64,000 nucleotides of DNA from Sinimarinibacterium flocculans (GTDB lineage Bacteria > Pseudomonadota > Gammaproteobacteria > Nevskiales > Nevskiaceae), in the NCBI RefSeq assembly GCF_003201205.1, contig NZ_QICN01000002.1:111780-175779 (forward strand). Reading direction: 5' to 3'. Under the pieces are notes generated by a model that was not told the origin of the DNA, did no database searches, and was given only the letters and a program-made list of their open reading frames with translations. Shown piece by piece: positions 27,578 through 36,751 of this stretch; the first letter of the stretch is position 1, and each line of letters starts with the position of its first letter. Position numbers and translations under genes: made by a program.

Positions 27578-30164
27578 ATGCGATCGAGCCGGAGACTGCC
27601 GCACACGGCGGCCGCCATGCTGCTGCTGGGCGGCATCGGCCGCCTCGCCGCGAACGACACCGGCGGTGACGAACTCGACGCCCTGCTGGGTCCGGCCGAC
27701 GACGCCGGCGCCGCTGCCGCGGTGCAGCCGACACCCGACGGCGATGCACCGCTGGCCGTCGTGCCGGTCGCGCCGCTGCGCACCGAAGCGCCACCCGCGG
27801 CGCCGCAGGGCGGCGGCCGCGTGATCGAGGAGATCGTCGTCACCGCGCAGAAAACCGAGCAGAGCCTGCAGGACGTGCCGATCTCGGTGTCGGCCATCGG
27901 CGGCGACCAGATCCGGGACGCTGCCGTCACCGAGCCGCAGGAGCTGTTCCAGTACATGCCGAACGTCAAGTTCTCGCAGGGCGCGAGCCTGATTCCGACG
28001 ATCAACATCCGCGGCTTCGGCTCGCCGCCGCTCGGTCGCAACCTGGAACCCTCGGTCGGCCTGTCGATCGACGATGTCTTCTACGGCCGCTCCACGTTCA
28101 GCGCCGACGGCATCTTCGACGTCGACCGGGTGGAGGTACTGCGCGGCCCGCAGGGCACGCTGTTCGGCAAGAACACGGTGGCGGGCGTGCTGAACTTCAC
28201 CACGGCGCCGGCGGCCTACGATCCCGGCGGCTTCGTCACCGTCGCCGCCGGCAGCCTCGGCGAGAGGCGCGTCGAGGGCGGCGTCGGCTTCGGCCTGATC
28301 GACGACGTGCTCGCCGCGCGGGTCTCGTTCCGCGCCCGCGAACGCGATCTGGGCATGTACAACACCACGCGCGACGAGCACGGCGAAACCGACGACCTGG
28401 CCGGCCGCGTCAAGCTGCGCTGGCACGCCACCGACACGCTGACCGCCGATCTCAACGCCTTCGTCGCGCGCTCGCGCGCCGACGGCACCGTCTTCGAGCT
28501 GCAGCACGCCTCCGAGCGATCGCTCGCACGCTACCGCCAGGCCGACCCGCAGACCGAGGACGAACCCTTCAACGGCCGCCAGTCCTTCAACGAGCAGACC
28601 TATACCGATCGCGATTCGTACAGCGTCGCGCTCAAGCTCAACCAGCACCTGGGCACGCTCGGCGCGATCGACGACGCGGACGTCCAGCTGATCCTCGCGC
28701 AGGCCGAGGTCGTAACGCCCTACCGCTTCGACACCGACTTCTCGCCCATCGACGCTCAGTCGCTGGAATCGGACGGCGCCGATCGCTACGGACAGCAGTC
28801 CTTCGAGCTGCGCGCGACCGCGCTCACGCCAGGACCGTTCGGTGTCGGCGGCGACATGCGCTGGATCGCCGGCGTCTTCGGCATGCGGAGCGAGTCGCGC
28901 GTCTCGCAGTTCTCGACGATCAATCTCAACGGCGTGATCGACCTCGTGCTCGGCGGCGCCTCCTTCGCCGGCCGCGTGCCGACGGCGCCCGAGGCGATCA
29001 GCGCCCTGCTCGAACAGCTCGGCCTGCCGGACGACTTCAGCGATGCCCCGGGCCCGATCCAGCTCATCCCGGACGAGCTGGCCAACGAGATCTCGATCAA
29101 CCGCACCGATGTCGACTCGCGAACACTGGCACTGTTCTTCCAGACGAGCTGGGCGCTGACCGAACGCCTGGAACTCACGCTCGGCTATCGCTTCGGCCGC
29201 GAACGCAAGCACGGCGACCAGTCGTCGCGGTGCGACAACCGGCCGGTGTGCACGGCGCTGGCCATCTTCGCCGGCCAGCGCGACTTTGCCAGCACGTCGT
29301 CGCGCGACGAGACCGAACGCTCGCCGAAAGTCGCCGTGAGCTATGCCTTCAGCGATGCCGTCACCGGCTTCGCCAACGTGACGCGCGGCTTCAAGAGCGG
29401 CGGCTACTCCGGCCCGCTGATGTCGCCGAGCCGCCTCGAGTACGGCCCCGAGAGCGCGCTGTCCTGCGAGGCTGGCGTGAAGTCCCGCCTGTTCTCGGGC
29501 AGCCTGGTACTGAACGCCGCCGTCTACCGCGTGGCCTTCGACGACCTGCAGGTCAACCTGTTCGACGGCACCAACATCAGCACGATCAACGCGGCGAGTG
29601 CGGTGTCGCAGGGCCTGGAGATCGACTGGCAATGGCTGCCGCCGCTGGAGTGGCTGAGCCTGGCCGGCAGCCTCGGCCTCAGCGACGTGTCCTACGGCCG
29701 CTTCGTCTGCGGCCCGGCCACCGCCGAGGACACCGACACCTCGCCGGAATGCAATCCGGACAACGATCCGCGGCCACCGCCGACGCAGGATCTCAGCGGC
29801 CGCGAAACGCCGTTCGCGCCGCGCATGACCGCGAGCTTCACGCCCTCCGTCCGCTTCCCGCTGTGGCCGCGGAGGAACCTGGGCGGCGTCTTCGGCGTCG
29901 ACGTGCTCTACCAGGGCGAGCAGTACCTCGATGCCCACCTCGACCCGGCGAGCTTCCAGAAGGCGACGACCAAGATCAACGCGACTGGGCATCGCTCCCG
30001 GCGACCGTCGCTGGTCGATCATGTTCAACGCCAAGAACCTCGGCGGCGCCCGCGAGCGCGTGCTGTTCGTCGACCAGCCGGTGCTCGCCGGCAACTACGT
30101 CACCATCGCCGTGCCCGACGAGCCGCAGTACGCGCTGGACCTGCGCTACACCTTCGGCGAGTAG
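27578..30164 (+). pseudogene. TonB-dependent receptor with a 2-bp frameshift near its 3' end
   Basis: This encodes an outer-membrane receptor of about 862 residues if the frame is restored. It has a signal-like N-terminus, a long Ala/Pro-rich segment, the plug start IEEIVVTAQKTEQSLQDVPISVSAIGG (near 86), RVEVLRGPQGTLFGKNTVAGVLN, and a long beta-barrel with the NVTRGFKSGGYSG strand. At about 29981-29984 the sequence shifts. The conserved ending LGIAPGDRRWSIMFNAKNLGG up to LDLRYTFGE lies in another frame, as if one GC pair had been lost from a GCGCG run. Without repair the frame runs through the natural stop into the next gene. The last strands are needed for membrane insertion, so the allele is probably inactive unless this is a base-call error. 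The family most resembles receptors of sphingomonads and steroid degraders; ligand unknown. Confidence 0.85.
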
Positions 30165-30247
30165 CGGCGAGTGACGGACCGGCCCGTGACGAGGATCAGG
30201 CGATGCGCGACGCCTTGCCGCATGATGGGCGTTCGCAAGGAAGGCAC

Positions 30248-31522
30248 ATGACCGCACCCACACCCCCGCTGCGCTGGCTGCCGATCTCCGGCCTGCCACG
30301 CTCCTTCAAGTCGCGCATCGCCGAGCGCGTCGCGCGCTCGCGCGATCCGCTCGCGCGCCTGCGCGCGGGCCGCCGCCTGGAGCTGTACTACGAGGTGGGC
30401 GACCCGCACTCGCAGCTCGCCGCGGCACTGGCGCGGCGCATCCACGCGCGCCTGCCGACCGGCCTGGACCTGCGTCTCGTCCCCCCGCCGGACGCGCACA
30501 CCTATCCGGAGGAAGCGAAGCAGCGCGACTTCGCCGCGCGCGACGCCGCGCGGCTGGCGCCCTGCCACGACCTGCCTGCGCCCGTCCCCGTGCCGCCGGC
30601 GCAGCGCGCCGCCATGCAGGCGCGGCTGGCGCAGGCGCCCGACGCCGCCACGTTTCTCGCCGTCGAGCGCGACTGCCTCGACGCGCTGCGCGACGGCCGC
30701 CCGCTGGCCCCGCCTCCCGGCGAGGACCGCACGGCGCTGGTATTGCAGGCCAACGCCGAGCGCCGCCGCCGGCTCGGCCACTACCTGCCGGCCATGTGGC
30801 AGTACCGCGGCGAATGGTTCTGGGCGCTGGATCGGCTCGACTTCCTGCACGCCCGCCTGCAGGCGGACAATGCGCTGCAAGGCGACGATCCGCTGTCGCC
30901 GCTCGATGCCCGTCGGCTGGTGACGGACGACCGCGATCCGTCGGCGCCGCTGGAGTGCTGGTTCAGCTTCCGCAGCCCGTACTCGTATCTCGCGGTGGTG
31001 GAGCTGCTGCGGCAGCGCGAGGCCGGCCGCCACCCGACGCTGCAGCCGCGCCCGGTGTTGCCGATGATCATGCGCGGCCTGCCGGTGCCGGCGGTCAAGC
31101 GGCTCTACATCGTGCGTGACGTGCATCGCTGCGCCGCCGCGCAGGGCATCCCCTTCGGCCGCATCCACGACCCGGTGGGCGACGGCGTGCTGCGCGTGCT
31201 CACCGTCTACCCCTACGACGCCGATCCCGACACCCAGCTGCGCTTCGCAGCCATCGCCATGCAGAGCATCTGGGCCGAAGGGCTCGACCTGTGCCTCGAC
31301 GCCAACCTCGCGTCAGTGTTCGCCCGCTGCGGGCTGGATTGGCCGGCCGCCCAGCGCACGCTCGCGCAGGGCATCGACACCGCCCGCGCGGAAGCCAACC
31401 GCGACGCCCTGTTCGACGCCGGCCTGTGGGGCGTGCCGAGCTTCCGCCAGGGCGCCTTCACCACCTGGGGACAGGACCGCATCTGGATGCTGGACCGGCC
31501 TGCGGCCGGGCCGTCGTCATAG
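30248..31522 (+). CDS. DsbA-fold / HCCA-isomerase-like protein with two related regions
   Basis: A 424-residue protein. The C-terminal 200 residues form a DSBA-type thioredoxin domain of the 2-hydroxychromene-2-carboxylate isomerase group: CWFSFRSPYSYLA near 236, PVLPMIMRG, then AGLWGVPSF with the cis-proline. The N-terminal half (LELYYEVGDPHSQLAAALARRI) looks like a second, degenerate copy. Such proteins use glutathione to isomerise or reduce substrates and fit the GST-rich setting. It starts at its own ATG at 30248, 83 bp after the natural receptor stop. Because of the receptor frameshift, the two genes share one open frame. Confidence 0.78.
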   Translation: MTAPTPPLRWLPISGLPRSFKSRIAERVARSRDPLARLRAGRRLELYYEVGDPHSQLAAALARRIHARLPTGLDLRLVPPPDAHTYPEEAKQRDFAARDAARLAPCHDLPAPVPVPPAQRAAMQARLAQAPDAATFLAVERDCLDALRDGRPLAPPPGEDRTALVLQANAERRRRLGHYLPAMWQYRGEWFWALDRLDFLHARLQADNALQGDDPLSPLDARRLVTDDRDPSAPLECWFSFRSPYSYLAVVELLRQREAGRHPTLQPRPVLPMIMRGLPVPAVKRLYIVRDVHRCAAAQGIPFGRIHDPVGDGVLRVLTVYPYDADPDTQLRFAAIAMQSIWAEGLDLCLDANLASVFARCGLDWPAAQRTLAQGIDTARAEANRDALFDAGLWGVPSFRQGAFTTWGQDRIWMLDRPAAGPSS

Positions 31523-31592
31523 CACGCCGCGATCCTCCGGGCGGGGCCGGGCAAGACCCTCTACACTGCACGCCCCCTCCCGTGGATCGGAC

Positions 31593-31763
31593 ATGCCCAA
31601 GCCCAACTATCGCTTCGACAAGCGGCAGCGCGAGATGAAGAAGGCGCAGCAGCTCGAGGAGAAGCGTCTCAAGAAGCTCGCGCGGGCCGCGCAGCCGCCG
31701 GCCGACGGCAGCGAGAGCGCCGCGCAGCAGGCGCCGGACGACGCCGAGGACTCGCGGTCATGA
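31593..31763 (+). CDS. Small Lys/Arg-rich hypothetical protein (56 aa)
   Basis: A 56-residue highly charged protein starting MPKPNYRFDKRQREMKK, with a helical basic stretch (QLEEKRLKKLARAAQ) and an acidic tail. Small proteins with this MPKPNY..KRQRE start recur in pseudomonads and xanthomonads. Its TGA overlaps the ATG of the next micro-gene (ATGA), so the two are coupled. Nucleic-acid or ribosome binding is plausible from charge; function unknown. Confidence 0.72.
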   Translation: MPKPNYRFDKRQREMKKAQQLEEKRLKKLARAAQPPADGSESAAQQAPDDAEDSRS

Positions 31764-31864
31764 GCAAGGGCATGGATCGCAAGAAGGAAACGAAGAAGAA
31801 GCCGGCGAAGACCCTGCTCGAAAAGCGCGCGGCCAAGGCCGAGAAGAACAAGACCAGAAGGTAG
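31760..31864 (+). CDS. Lys-rich micro-protein (34 aa)
   Basis: A 34-residue peptide, MSKGMDRKKETKKKPAKTLL then EKRAAKAEKNKTRR, translated from an ATG overlapping the previous stop. More than half the residues are Lys, Arg or Glu. It resembles the short MSKGxDxKKxTKKKPAKT proteins of gammaproteobacteria. It lies 48 bp before the RIO kinase. Function unknown. Confidence 0.65.
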   Translation: MSKGMDRKKETKKKPAKTLLEKRAAKAEKNKTRR

Positions 31865-31912
31865 TTGCCCGGATCGGGCCCCAGGGCCTGATCCGCATCC
31901 ACACGCCGTTCC

Positions 31913-32767
31913 ATGAAGATTCCCCGGGGCCTGCAACCGCTGATCGACGACGGCATCGTCGATGCCGTGCTGCGCCAGCTCAAGAGCGGCAAGGAAGCCT
32001 CGGTGTTCCTGGTCGACTGCGGCGGGCAGCTCCGGTGCGCCAAGGTCTACAAGGACGCCGAGCACCGCGGGTTCCACAAGCTGGCCGCGTATCAGGAAGG
32101 CCGCAAGGCGCGCGGCAGCCGCGATGCACGCGCATTGGCCGGCCGTGGCCACCAGGGGCGCAAGCTCCAGGAAACGCAATGGAAGAACGCGGAAGTGGAT
32201 GCGCTGTACCGCCTCGCAGCCGCCGGCGTGCGCGTGCCGCAGCCGTACGGCGTCTTCGATGGCGTGCTGCTGATGGAGTTCATCCGCGACGAGCACGACC
32301 AGCCGGCGCCGCGCCTGAACGAGGTCGACCTCACCGCCGGGCAATCGCGCGAATGGCACGCCTTCCTACTCCGGCAGATCGTCCGCATGCTGTGCAGCGG
32401 CCTGATCCATGGCGACCTCTCGGCGTTCAACGTGCTCGTCGACGCGGCCGGCCCGGTCATCATCGACCTGCCGCAGGCGGTCGACGCCGCGAGCAACAAC
32501 AACGCGTTCCGCATGTTCGAGCGCGACGTCAACAACATGCGCGATGCCTTCGTGCACGCATGGCCCGAGCTGGCGCAGACCCAGTACGCGCATGAAATCT
32601 GGTCGCTGTACGAACGCGGCGAACTGCGCCCCGACTCGGCGCTCACAGGGCACTTCGAACACCCGTCGGGGGCCGCCGATGTCGACGCGGTCCTCGCGCA
32701 AATCGACGAGGCGCGTCGCGAGGCGGAGGCCCGCGAGCAAGGCCGTCGACGGGCCGAGGCCGAATAG
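31913..32767 (+). CDS. RIO1-type serine/threonine protein kinase
   Basis: A 284-residue kinase with the short RIO-type ATP loop SGKEASVFLV (about 26-35), the anchoring Lys in CAKVYKD, the catalytic loop HGDLSAFNVL (about 165-174) and the metal-binding IDLPQAVD (about 183-190). A charged C-terminal helix follows. Bacterial RIO kinases are mostly uncharacterised serine kinases; the archaeal and eukaryal relatives act in ribosome maturation. The preceding basic micro-proteins could be partners or substrates, by proximity only. Confidence 0.88.
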   Translation: MKIPRGLQPLIDDGIVDAVLRQLKSGKEASVFLVDCGGQLRCAKVYKDAEHRGFHKLAAYQEGRKARGSRDARALAGRGHQGRKLQETQWKNAEVDALYRLAAAGVRVPQPYGVFDGVLLMEFIRDEHDQPAPRLNEVDLTAGQSREWHAFLLRQIVRMLCSGLIHGDLSAFNVLVDAAGPVIIDLPQAVDAASNNNAFRMFERDVNNMRDAFVHAWPELAQTQYAHEIWSLYERGELRPDSALTGHFEHPSGAADVDAVLAQIDEARREAEAREQGRRRAEAE

Positions 32768-32924
32768 GCCGGCGCCCGAAGGCGTATGATCGTCTGCTGA
32801 TCCACGCACGTCGCGCACGGCCTGCGCTCACGGGCCGGCCCTTCCGGCGCTAGGCCCCACATTCCCCGAAGGCTGCGGCAGGCCCGGACGAAAGCCGCCC
32901 CACCTTCCGGCACAGGAGTCACCC

Positions 32925-33308
32925 GTGGCCAATAATCCGCGCGCCTTCGACGCCCGCGCCCGCGAGGCGCGTCAGCTTGCCTACGAAGCGACGACGACGG
33001 TGGGCAGGCGGTACTCCAGCGTTGCCGAGATCGGCATCTCGCTGCAGTTCACGCTGCCGGATGGCAAGCCGCATTCCTCGCCGCATCGCCGCCTATTCAC
33101 ACCCGACATGCAGGCGTTCTTCGATGTGCAGTGCACCGACCGCGACTGCAGCGACGGCGGTTTCGACCTGAGCCCCGCCGTCGACTCGGCCGTGCGCAGC
33201 GATCGCCACGAAGTCGCCGGACACCTCCGGTGCAGAGGAACGCGCAGCCGGCAAGAGTGCGGCATCGCGCTCGACTACGCCGTTTCGGTGCAGATGCGGG
33301 ACGACTGA
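32925..33308 (+). CDS. Hypothetical Cys-containing protein (127 aa)
   Basis: A 127-residue soluble protein starting at a GTG. A beta-rich middle (GISLQFTLPDGKPHSSPHRRLFTPDMQAFF) precedes two cysteine pairs: C-x4-C (CTDRDC) near 71 and C-x8-C (CRGTRSRQEC) near 102, which could bind zinc. The last part (GIALDYAVSVQ) looks like a terminal strand. I do not recognise the family. It is followed after 4 bp by the 9-bp minisatellite. Confidence 0.6.
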   Translation: MANNPRAFDARAREARQLAYEATTTVGRRYSSVAEIGISLQFTLPDGKPHSSPHRRLFTPDMQAFFDVQCTDRDCSDGGFDLSPAVDSAVRSDRHEVAGHLRCRGTRSRQECGIALDYAVSVQMRDD

Positions 33309-33312
33309 CCGG

Positions 33313-33372
33313 CCGCCCCATCCGCCCCATCCGCCCCATCCGCCCCATCCGCCCCATCCGCCCCATCCGCCC
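33313..33372 (+). repeat. 9-bp minisatellite, six perfect CCGCCCCAT units plus a partial unit
   Basis: Six identical 9-bp units (33313-33366) and a partial seventh fill most of the 108-bp gap before the dioxygenase gene. The period is a multiple of three. It lies outside both genes. Identical units suggest slippage and possible length variation between strains, which would change the spacing upstream of the dioxygenase start. Confidence 0.92.
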
Positions 33373-33416
33373 GGGACTATGATGCACCCCGAGGAGATGA
33401 CACGAGGACCGGGCCG

Positions 33417-34271
33417 ATGGACGACGGCAGCCCCCCGTTCGACGTCACGCCGCATCTGCAGCAGCTGCGGCGCGACGGTTACAGCATCATCGAGGACTTC
33501 CTGGGTCCGGACGAGCTGCGCGCCGTGCGCGAGGCGCTGGCGCCGCACCTGGACCGCCATGCCGGCCGCAACAACTTCGAAGGACATCGCACCGAGCGCG
33601 TGTACGCACTGGTCGCGCGCGGCGCGATCTTCGAGCGCATCACCGAAGACCCGCGCGTGCTCGCGCTGCTGGACCGCCTGCTGCAGCCGGGCTACCAGCT
33701 CACCGCCAGCCAGGCGATCCGCATCCTGCCCGGCGAGACGCCGCAGCCGATCCACTACGACGACCAGTTCTACCCGGTTCCGCGCCCGCGCCCGGCGATC
33801 AGCATCTCCACCATCGTCGCCGTGGATGCCTTCACCGCCGAGAACGGCGGCACCGAGATCCTGCCCGGCAGCCACGCGATGAGCGATACCGAGGTCGCCG
33901 GCATCTACGACGGCTTCGATGCGGATGCGCCGACGCGTGCCGATCTGGAATCCCGCCTCGTGCCGGTGCAGATGCCGGCCGGTGCCTGCGTGGTCTTCCA
34001 GGGCACGCTGCTGCATCGCGGCGTCGGCAACCGCAGCACCGCGCCGCGGCTCGCCTTCTCCAACCAGTACTGCGAACCCTGGGCACGCACGCAGGAGAAC
34101 TATTTCCTCGCGATTCCGCCGCAGATCGCGCGCCGCTTCTCGCCGCGGCTGCGGACCCTGCTCGGCTATCACATCTGGCCGCCGTTCATGGGTCACGTCA
34201 GCGCGCTGCATCCCCGCAAGGCGCTGGCCGAGGACTGGGTGCCGCCGGTGCTGCGCGGCCCGGGTGACTAG
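33417..34271 (+). CDS. Phytanoyl-CoA dioxygenase-family Fe(II)/2-oxoglutarate oxygenase
   Basis: A 284-residue PhyH-family protein. The iron ligands are the HxD pair in IHYDDQFYP (about 120) and the distal His in LLHRGVGNRS (about 200), followed by the 2-oxoglutarate-binding Arg in APRLAFSNQY. TENGGTEILPGSHA-like sequence (ENGGTEILPGSH) is typical of the family. It would hydroxylate a lipid or other small molecule in the cytoplasm. The start is placed at the ATG at 33417 just after the minisatellite. Substrate unknown. Confidence 0.87.
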   Translation: MDDGSPPFDVTPHLQQLRRDGYSIIEDFLGPDELRAVREALAPHLDRHAGRNNFEGHRTERVYALVARGAIFERITEDPRVLALLDRLLQPGYQLTASQAIRILPGETPQPIHYDDQFYPVPRPRPAISISTIVAVDAFTAENGGTEILPGSHAMSDTEVAGIYDGFDADAPTRADLESRLVPVQMPAGACVVFQGTLLHRGVGNRSTAPRLAFSNQYCEPWARTQENYFLAIPPQIARRFSPRLRTLLGYHIWPPFMGHVSALHPRKALAEDWVPPVLRGPGD

Positions 34272-34345
34272 CGCCGCCCGCTGTTGCACCCGCCGACGTG
34301 CGGATCAACAATGTTTCGGCGCTTCGCAAGCACACGCCGCCCCCC

Positions 34346-34564
34346 ATGACCGAGCCTGAAGACATCGTCACCGCCGCCAGGAAACTGTCCCCGGCCGCGC
34401 GCCTGAAGATCGTCGAGGAGATCCTGGACAGCGTGGACGTCGCCGACGCGACCGTCGATGCCGCATGGGCACGCGAGGCCGAGGACCGGGTGGCTGCATA
34501 CCGGCGCGGCGATCTGCGCGCGCTCTCGCTGTCGGACGTGCTCGCCAGGTACGCGAAGACGTGA
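34346..34564 (+). CDS. Antitoxin of a ParE/RelE-type module (addiction-module component family)
   Basis: A 72-residue acidic helical protein: EDIVTAARKLSPAARLKIVEEILDSVD followed by AWAREAEDRVAAYRRGDL. This is the pattern of the CHP02574 'putative addiction module component' antitoxins that precede ParE-like toxins. The ATG at 34346 is chosen over an upstream start at 34298. Its TGA overlaps the toxin GTG (GTGA), typical of TA operons. Confidence 0.82.
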   Translation: MTEPEDIVTAARKLSPAARLKIVEEILDSVDVADATVDAAWAREAEDRVAAYRRGDLRALSLSDVLARYAKT

Positions 34565-34869
34565 CCGTCCGCCTGCTCGAACCCGCGCAGGCCGAACTCG
34601 ATGATGCGATCCGCTGGTACGACGAACAGGCGCCGGGCCTGGGGTCCGCCTTCCTGGTCGAAATCCTGGACGCCTTCAGACTGATCGAGAGCCATCCACA
34701 GGCGTGGCACCCGCTGAGTGCGAACACCCGCCGTTGCCGGCTTCGACGCTTTCCATATGGCGTCGTCTACACCGATGTCGAGGGTGACATTCTGGTCGTT
34801 GCCATCGCCCATCTTCACCGTCACCCCAACTACTGGCACGACCGGCCCTTCGAATCCGGGCGACAATAG
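34561..34869 (+). CDS. ParE/RelE-family toxin
   Basis: A 102-residue protein with the RelE/ParE fold pattern: LLEPAQAELDDAIRWYDEQAPGLGSAFLVEI, then RRCRLRRFPYGVVYTDVEGDILVVAIAHLHRHPNYW. The GTG start overlaps the antitoxin stop. ParE members poison gyrase and RelE members cleave mRNA; the long N-terminal helices and FPYGVVY segment fit the ParE-like group better. The pair looks intact and chromosomal. Confidence 0.85.
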   Translation: MTVRLLEPAQAELDDAIRWYDEQAPGLGSAFLVEILDAFRLIESHPQAWHPLSANTRRCRLRRFPYGVVYTDVEGDILVVAIAHLHRHPNYWHDRPFESGRQ

Positions 34870-34897
34870 CGCCTCACTCGCATCCGGATGATCCCTC

Positions 34898-36025
34898 GTG
34901 GCGGTTGATTCTCCTGTCGATCCCGGCGGCCTGGCCGAGTTCTCGGTCGTGTTCACCGGCCGTGCCCTCAACCACATGTCGCGCAACTTCCAGCAGGTGA
35001 TGCGCGACATCTCCGGCCTGCTCCGCTCGGTCTACCAGGCCGATGCCGTCGCGGTGGTGCCCGGCGGCGGCAGCTACGGCATGGAGGCCATCGCCCGCCA
35101 GTTCGCGCAGGACGCGACCGTGCTCGTCATCCGCAACGGCTGGTTCAGCTATCGCTGGAGCCAGATCTTCGAGATGGGCCGCATCCCGGCGCGCGAGACC
35201 GTGCTCAAGGCGCGCCGCAGCGGCGAGGCACCGCAGTCGCCGTTCGCACCGCCCGCGATCGAGGACGTGGAAGCCGCCATCGCCCGCGAAAAGCCCGACC
35301 TGGTCTTTGCCGCGCACGTGGAAACCGCCTCCGGCATCCTGCTGCCCGACGACTATCTCGACCGCGTCGCCGCGGCGGTCCACGCGCACGGCGGCCTGTT
35401 CGTGCTGGATTGCGTCGCCTCCGGCGCAGTCTGGGTGGACATGCGCGCACGCGGCGTGGACGTGCTGCTGTCCGCGCCGCAGAAGGCCTGGAGCGCGCCA
35501 CCGAGCAGCGCACTGGTGATGCTCGGCGCGCGCGCTGTCGAACGGCTGGAACAGACACAGAGCAGCAGCTTTGCCGCCGACCTGCGCAAGTGGCGCCAGA
35601 TCATGCAGGCCTACGAGAACGGCGGCCACGCCTACCACGCGACCATGCCCACCGACGCGCTGCGCCGCTTTCGCGACGCCGCGCAGGAAACCGTAAATCT
35701 GGGCCTGGAGCACGTGCGCGAGCGCCAGCTCACGCTCGGCGCGCGCGTGCGCGCCCTGCTCGCCGAACACGGCTACCCGAGCGTCGCCGCGCCGGGATTC
35801 GAGGCACCGGGCGTCGTCGTCAGCTACACGAGCGATCCCGACCTCAGCTCCGCGAAGCGCTTCGTCGACGTCGGCATCCAGGCCGCCGCCGGCGTGCCGT
35901 TGATGTGCGACGAACCGGCGGACTTCCGGACCTTCCGCATCGGCCTGTTCGGGCTCGACAAGTTTGCGGACGTGGATGGCACCGTCGAGCGGCTCGCGCA
36001 AGGGCTGCGCGCCCTGCGGGCCTGA
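34898..36025 (+). CDS. Class V PLP aminotransferase (alanine-glyoxylate/serine-pyruvate type)
   Basis: A 375-residue fold-type I PLP enzyme. PGGGSYGMEAIARQF (about 50-65) is the phosphate-binding start. The PLP-stacking region HVETASGILLP lies near 130, the Asp in VLDCVASGAVW near 170, and the Schiff-base Lys is K196 in SAPQKAWSAPPSSA. FRIGLFGLDKF marks the C-terminal domain. Translation begins at a GTG, 28 bp after the toxin gene. Likely amino-group transfer to glyoxylate or pyruvate. Confidence 0.87.
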   Translation: MAVDSPVDPGGLAEFSVVFTGRALNHMSRNFQQVMRDISGLLRSVYQADAVAVVPGGGSYGMEAIARQFAQDATVLVIRNGWFSYRWSQIFEMGRIPARETVLKARRSGEAPQSPFAPPAIEDVEAAIAREKPDLVFAAHVETASGILLPDDYLDRVAAAVHAHGGLFVLDCVASGAVWVDMRARGVDVLLSAPQKAWSAPPSSALVMLGARAVERLEQTQSSSFAADLRKWRQIMQAYENGGHAYHATMPTDALRRFRDAAQETVNLGLEHVRERQLTLGARVRALLAEHGYPSVAAPGFEAPGVVVSYTSDPDLSSAKRFVDVGIQAAAGVPLMCDEPADFRTFRIGLFGLDKFADVDGTVERLAQGLRALRA

Positions 36026-36128
36026 CGGCACGCGGGCCCGTGCCGCGATTCAGTCCGGCAGCGGGTCTTTCACCCCGCGGTAACTGACGCGGACCGCGCA
36101 TCGCCTCATGGATGCGCACGCCGCCGCC

Positions 36129-36671
36129 TCAGGCAGCGGTTGCATGCACGTAGGCGATGAAGTCGGTCACGCCCGGGTCCTTGCCGAGCTGGTGGAGCAG
36201 CGTGGTGATCTGCCCGCGGTGATGCGTCTGGTGGTTGAACAGATGCGCCGCCGCGACCCAGGCGGGGTGCACGCGCTCGCGGCCCGAGGACATGCGGTAG
36301 CGCATCGTCTGCGCCAGCAGCGTTTCATCGAGCTCTTCCACCCAGGCCACCAGCACATCGTCGGTCTCGGCACGAGCGCGACGCAGCGCGTCGAAATCCG
36401 CATACAGCTCGTCGGCCAGCGAGCCGAAGCCGTGCAGCACCGCCGCGCCCTGCAGCGACGCCAGCCCCGGAAACACCGTCGAGAAACGCCCGAGCCACAC
36501 GCGGTCCGCCAGCAGGATGTGGTTCAAGGTGGCATGCACGGAGCCGAAGAACGCCCCGCGATCCTGCTTGCGCACCTCGTCTGGCAGTTCCGCCGCCACC
36601 TCATACAGGCGACGGTTGAACGTCCGGTTGTACTCGGCAAAACCGCGAAGCTGGTCCTGATGCGTGCCCAT
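36129..36671 (-). CDS. DinB-family protein
   Basis: A 180-residue four-helix protein. FAEYNRTFNRRLYEVAAELPDE begins helix 1, VHATLNHILLADRVWLGRF carries the first metal-ligand His, and HLFNHQTHHRGQITTLLHQLG carries the two others. DinB proteins of this kind are often mycothiol/bacillithiol-type transferases or metal hydrolases. In gammaproteobacteria the cofactor is unclear. Start at the ATG at 36671. Confidence 0.88.
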   Translation of the reverse strand: MGTHQDQLRGFAEYNRTFNRRLYEVAAELPDEVRKQDRGAFFGSVHATLNHILLADRVWLGRFSTVFPGLASLQGAAVLHGFGSLADELYADFDALRRARAETDDVLVAWVEELDETLLAQTMRYRMSSGRERVHPAWVAAAHLFNHQTHHRGQITTLLHQLGKDPGVTDFIAYVHATAA

Positions 36672-36751
36672 GGTGGATTTCCGTTGTAGCGCCCGATCCG
36701 TGTGGCCGGCATCACCCGTCAGATGCCAGGCCGCCTCACGCCGATCCGCGC

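Noticed and set aside
27428-30094. 888-codon open frame on the minus strand
   Set aside because: Antisense to the TonB receptor, whose plug and barrel motifs are clear; the antisense product is low-complexity and unconserved in appearance.
27578-31522. Genuine 1314-residue receptor-DsbA fusion protein
   Set aside because: The true receptor C-terminus is present in another frame with its own stop, and the DsbA-like gene has its own ATG; the fusion results from the frameshift.
33313-33372. Possible CRISPR array
   Set aside because: The units are 9 bp, directly adjoining, with no spacers; a minisatellite.
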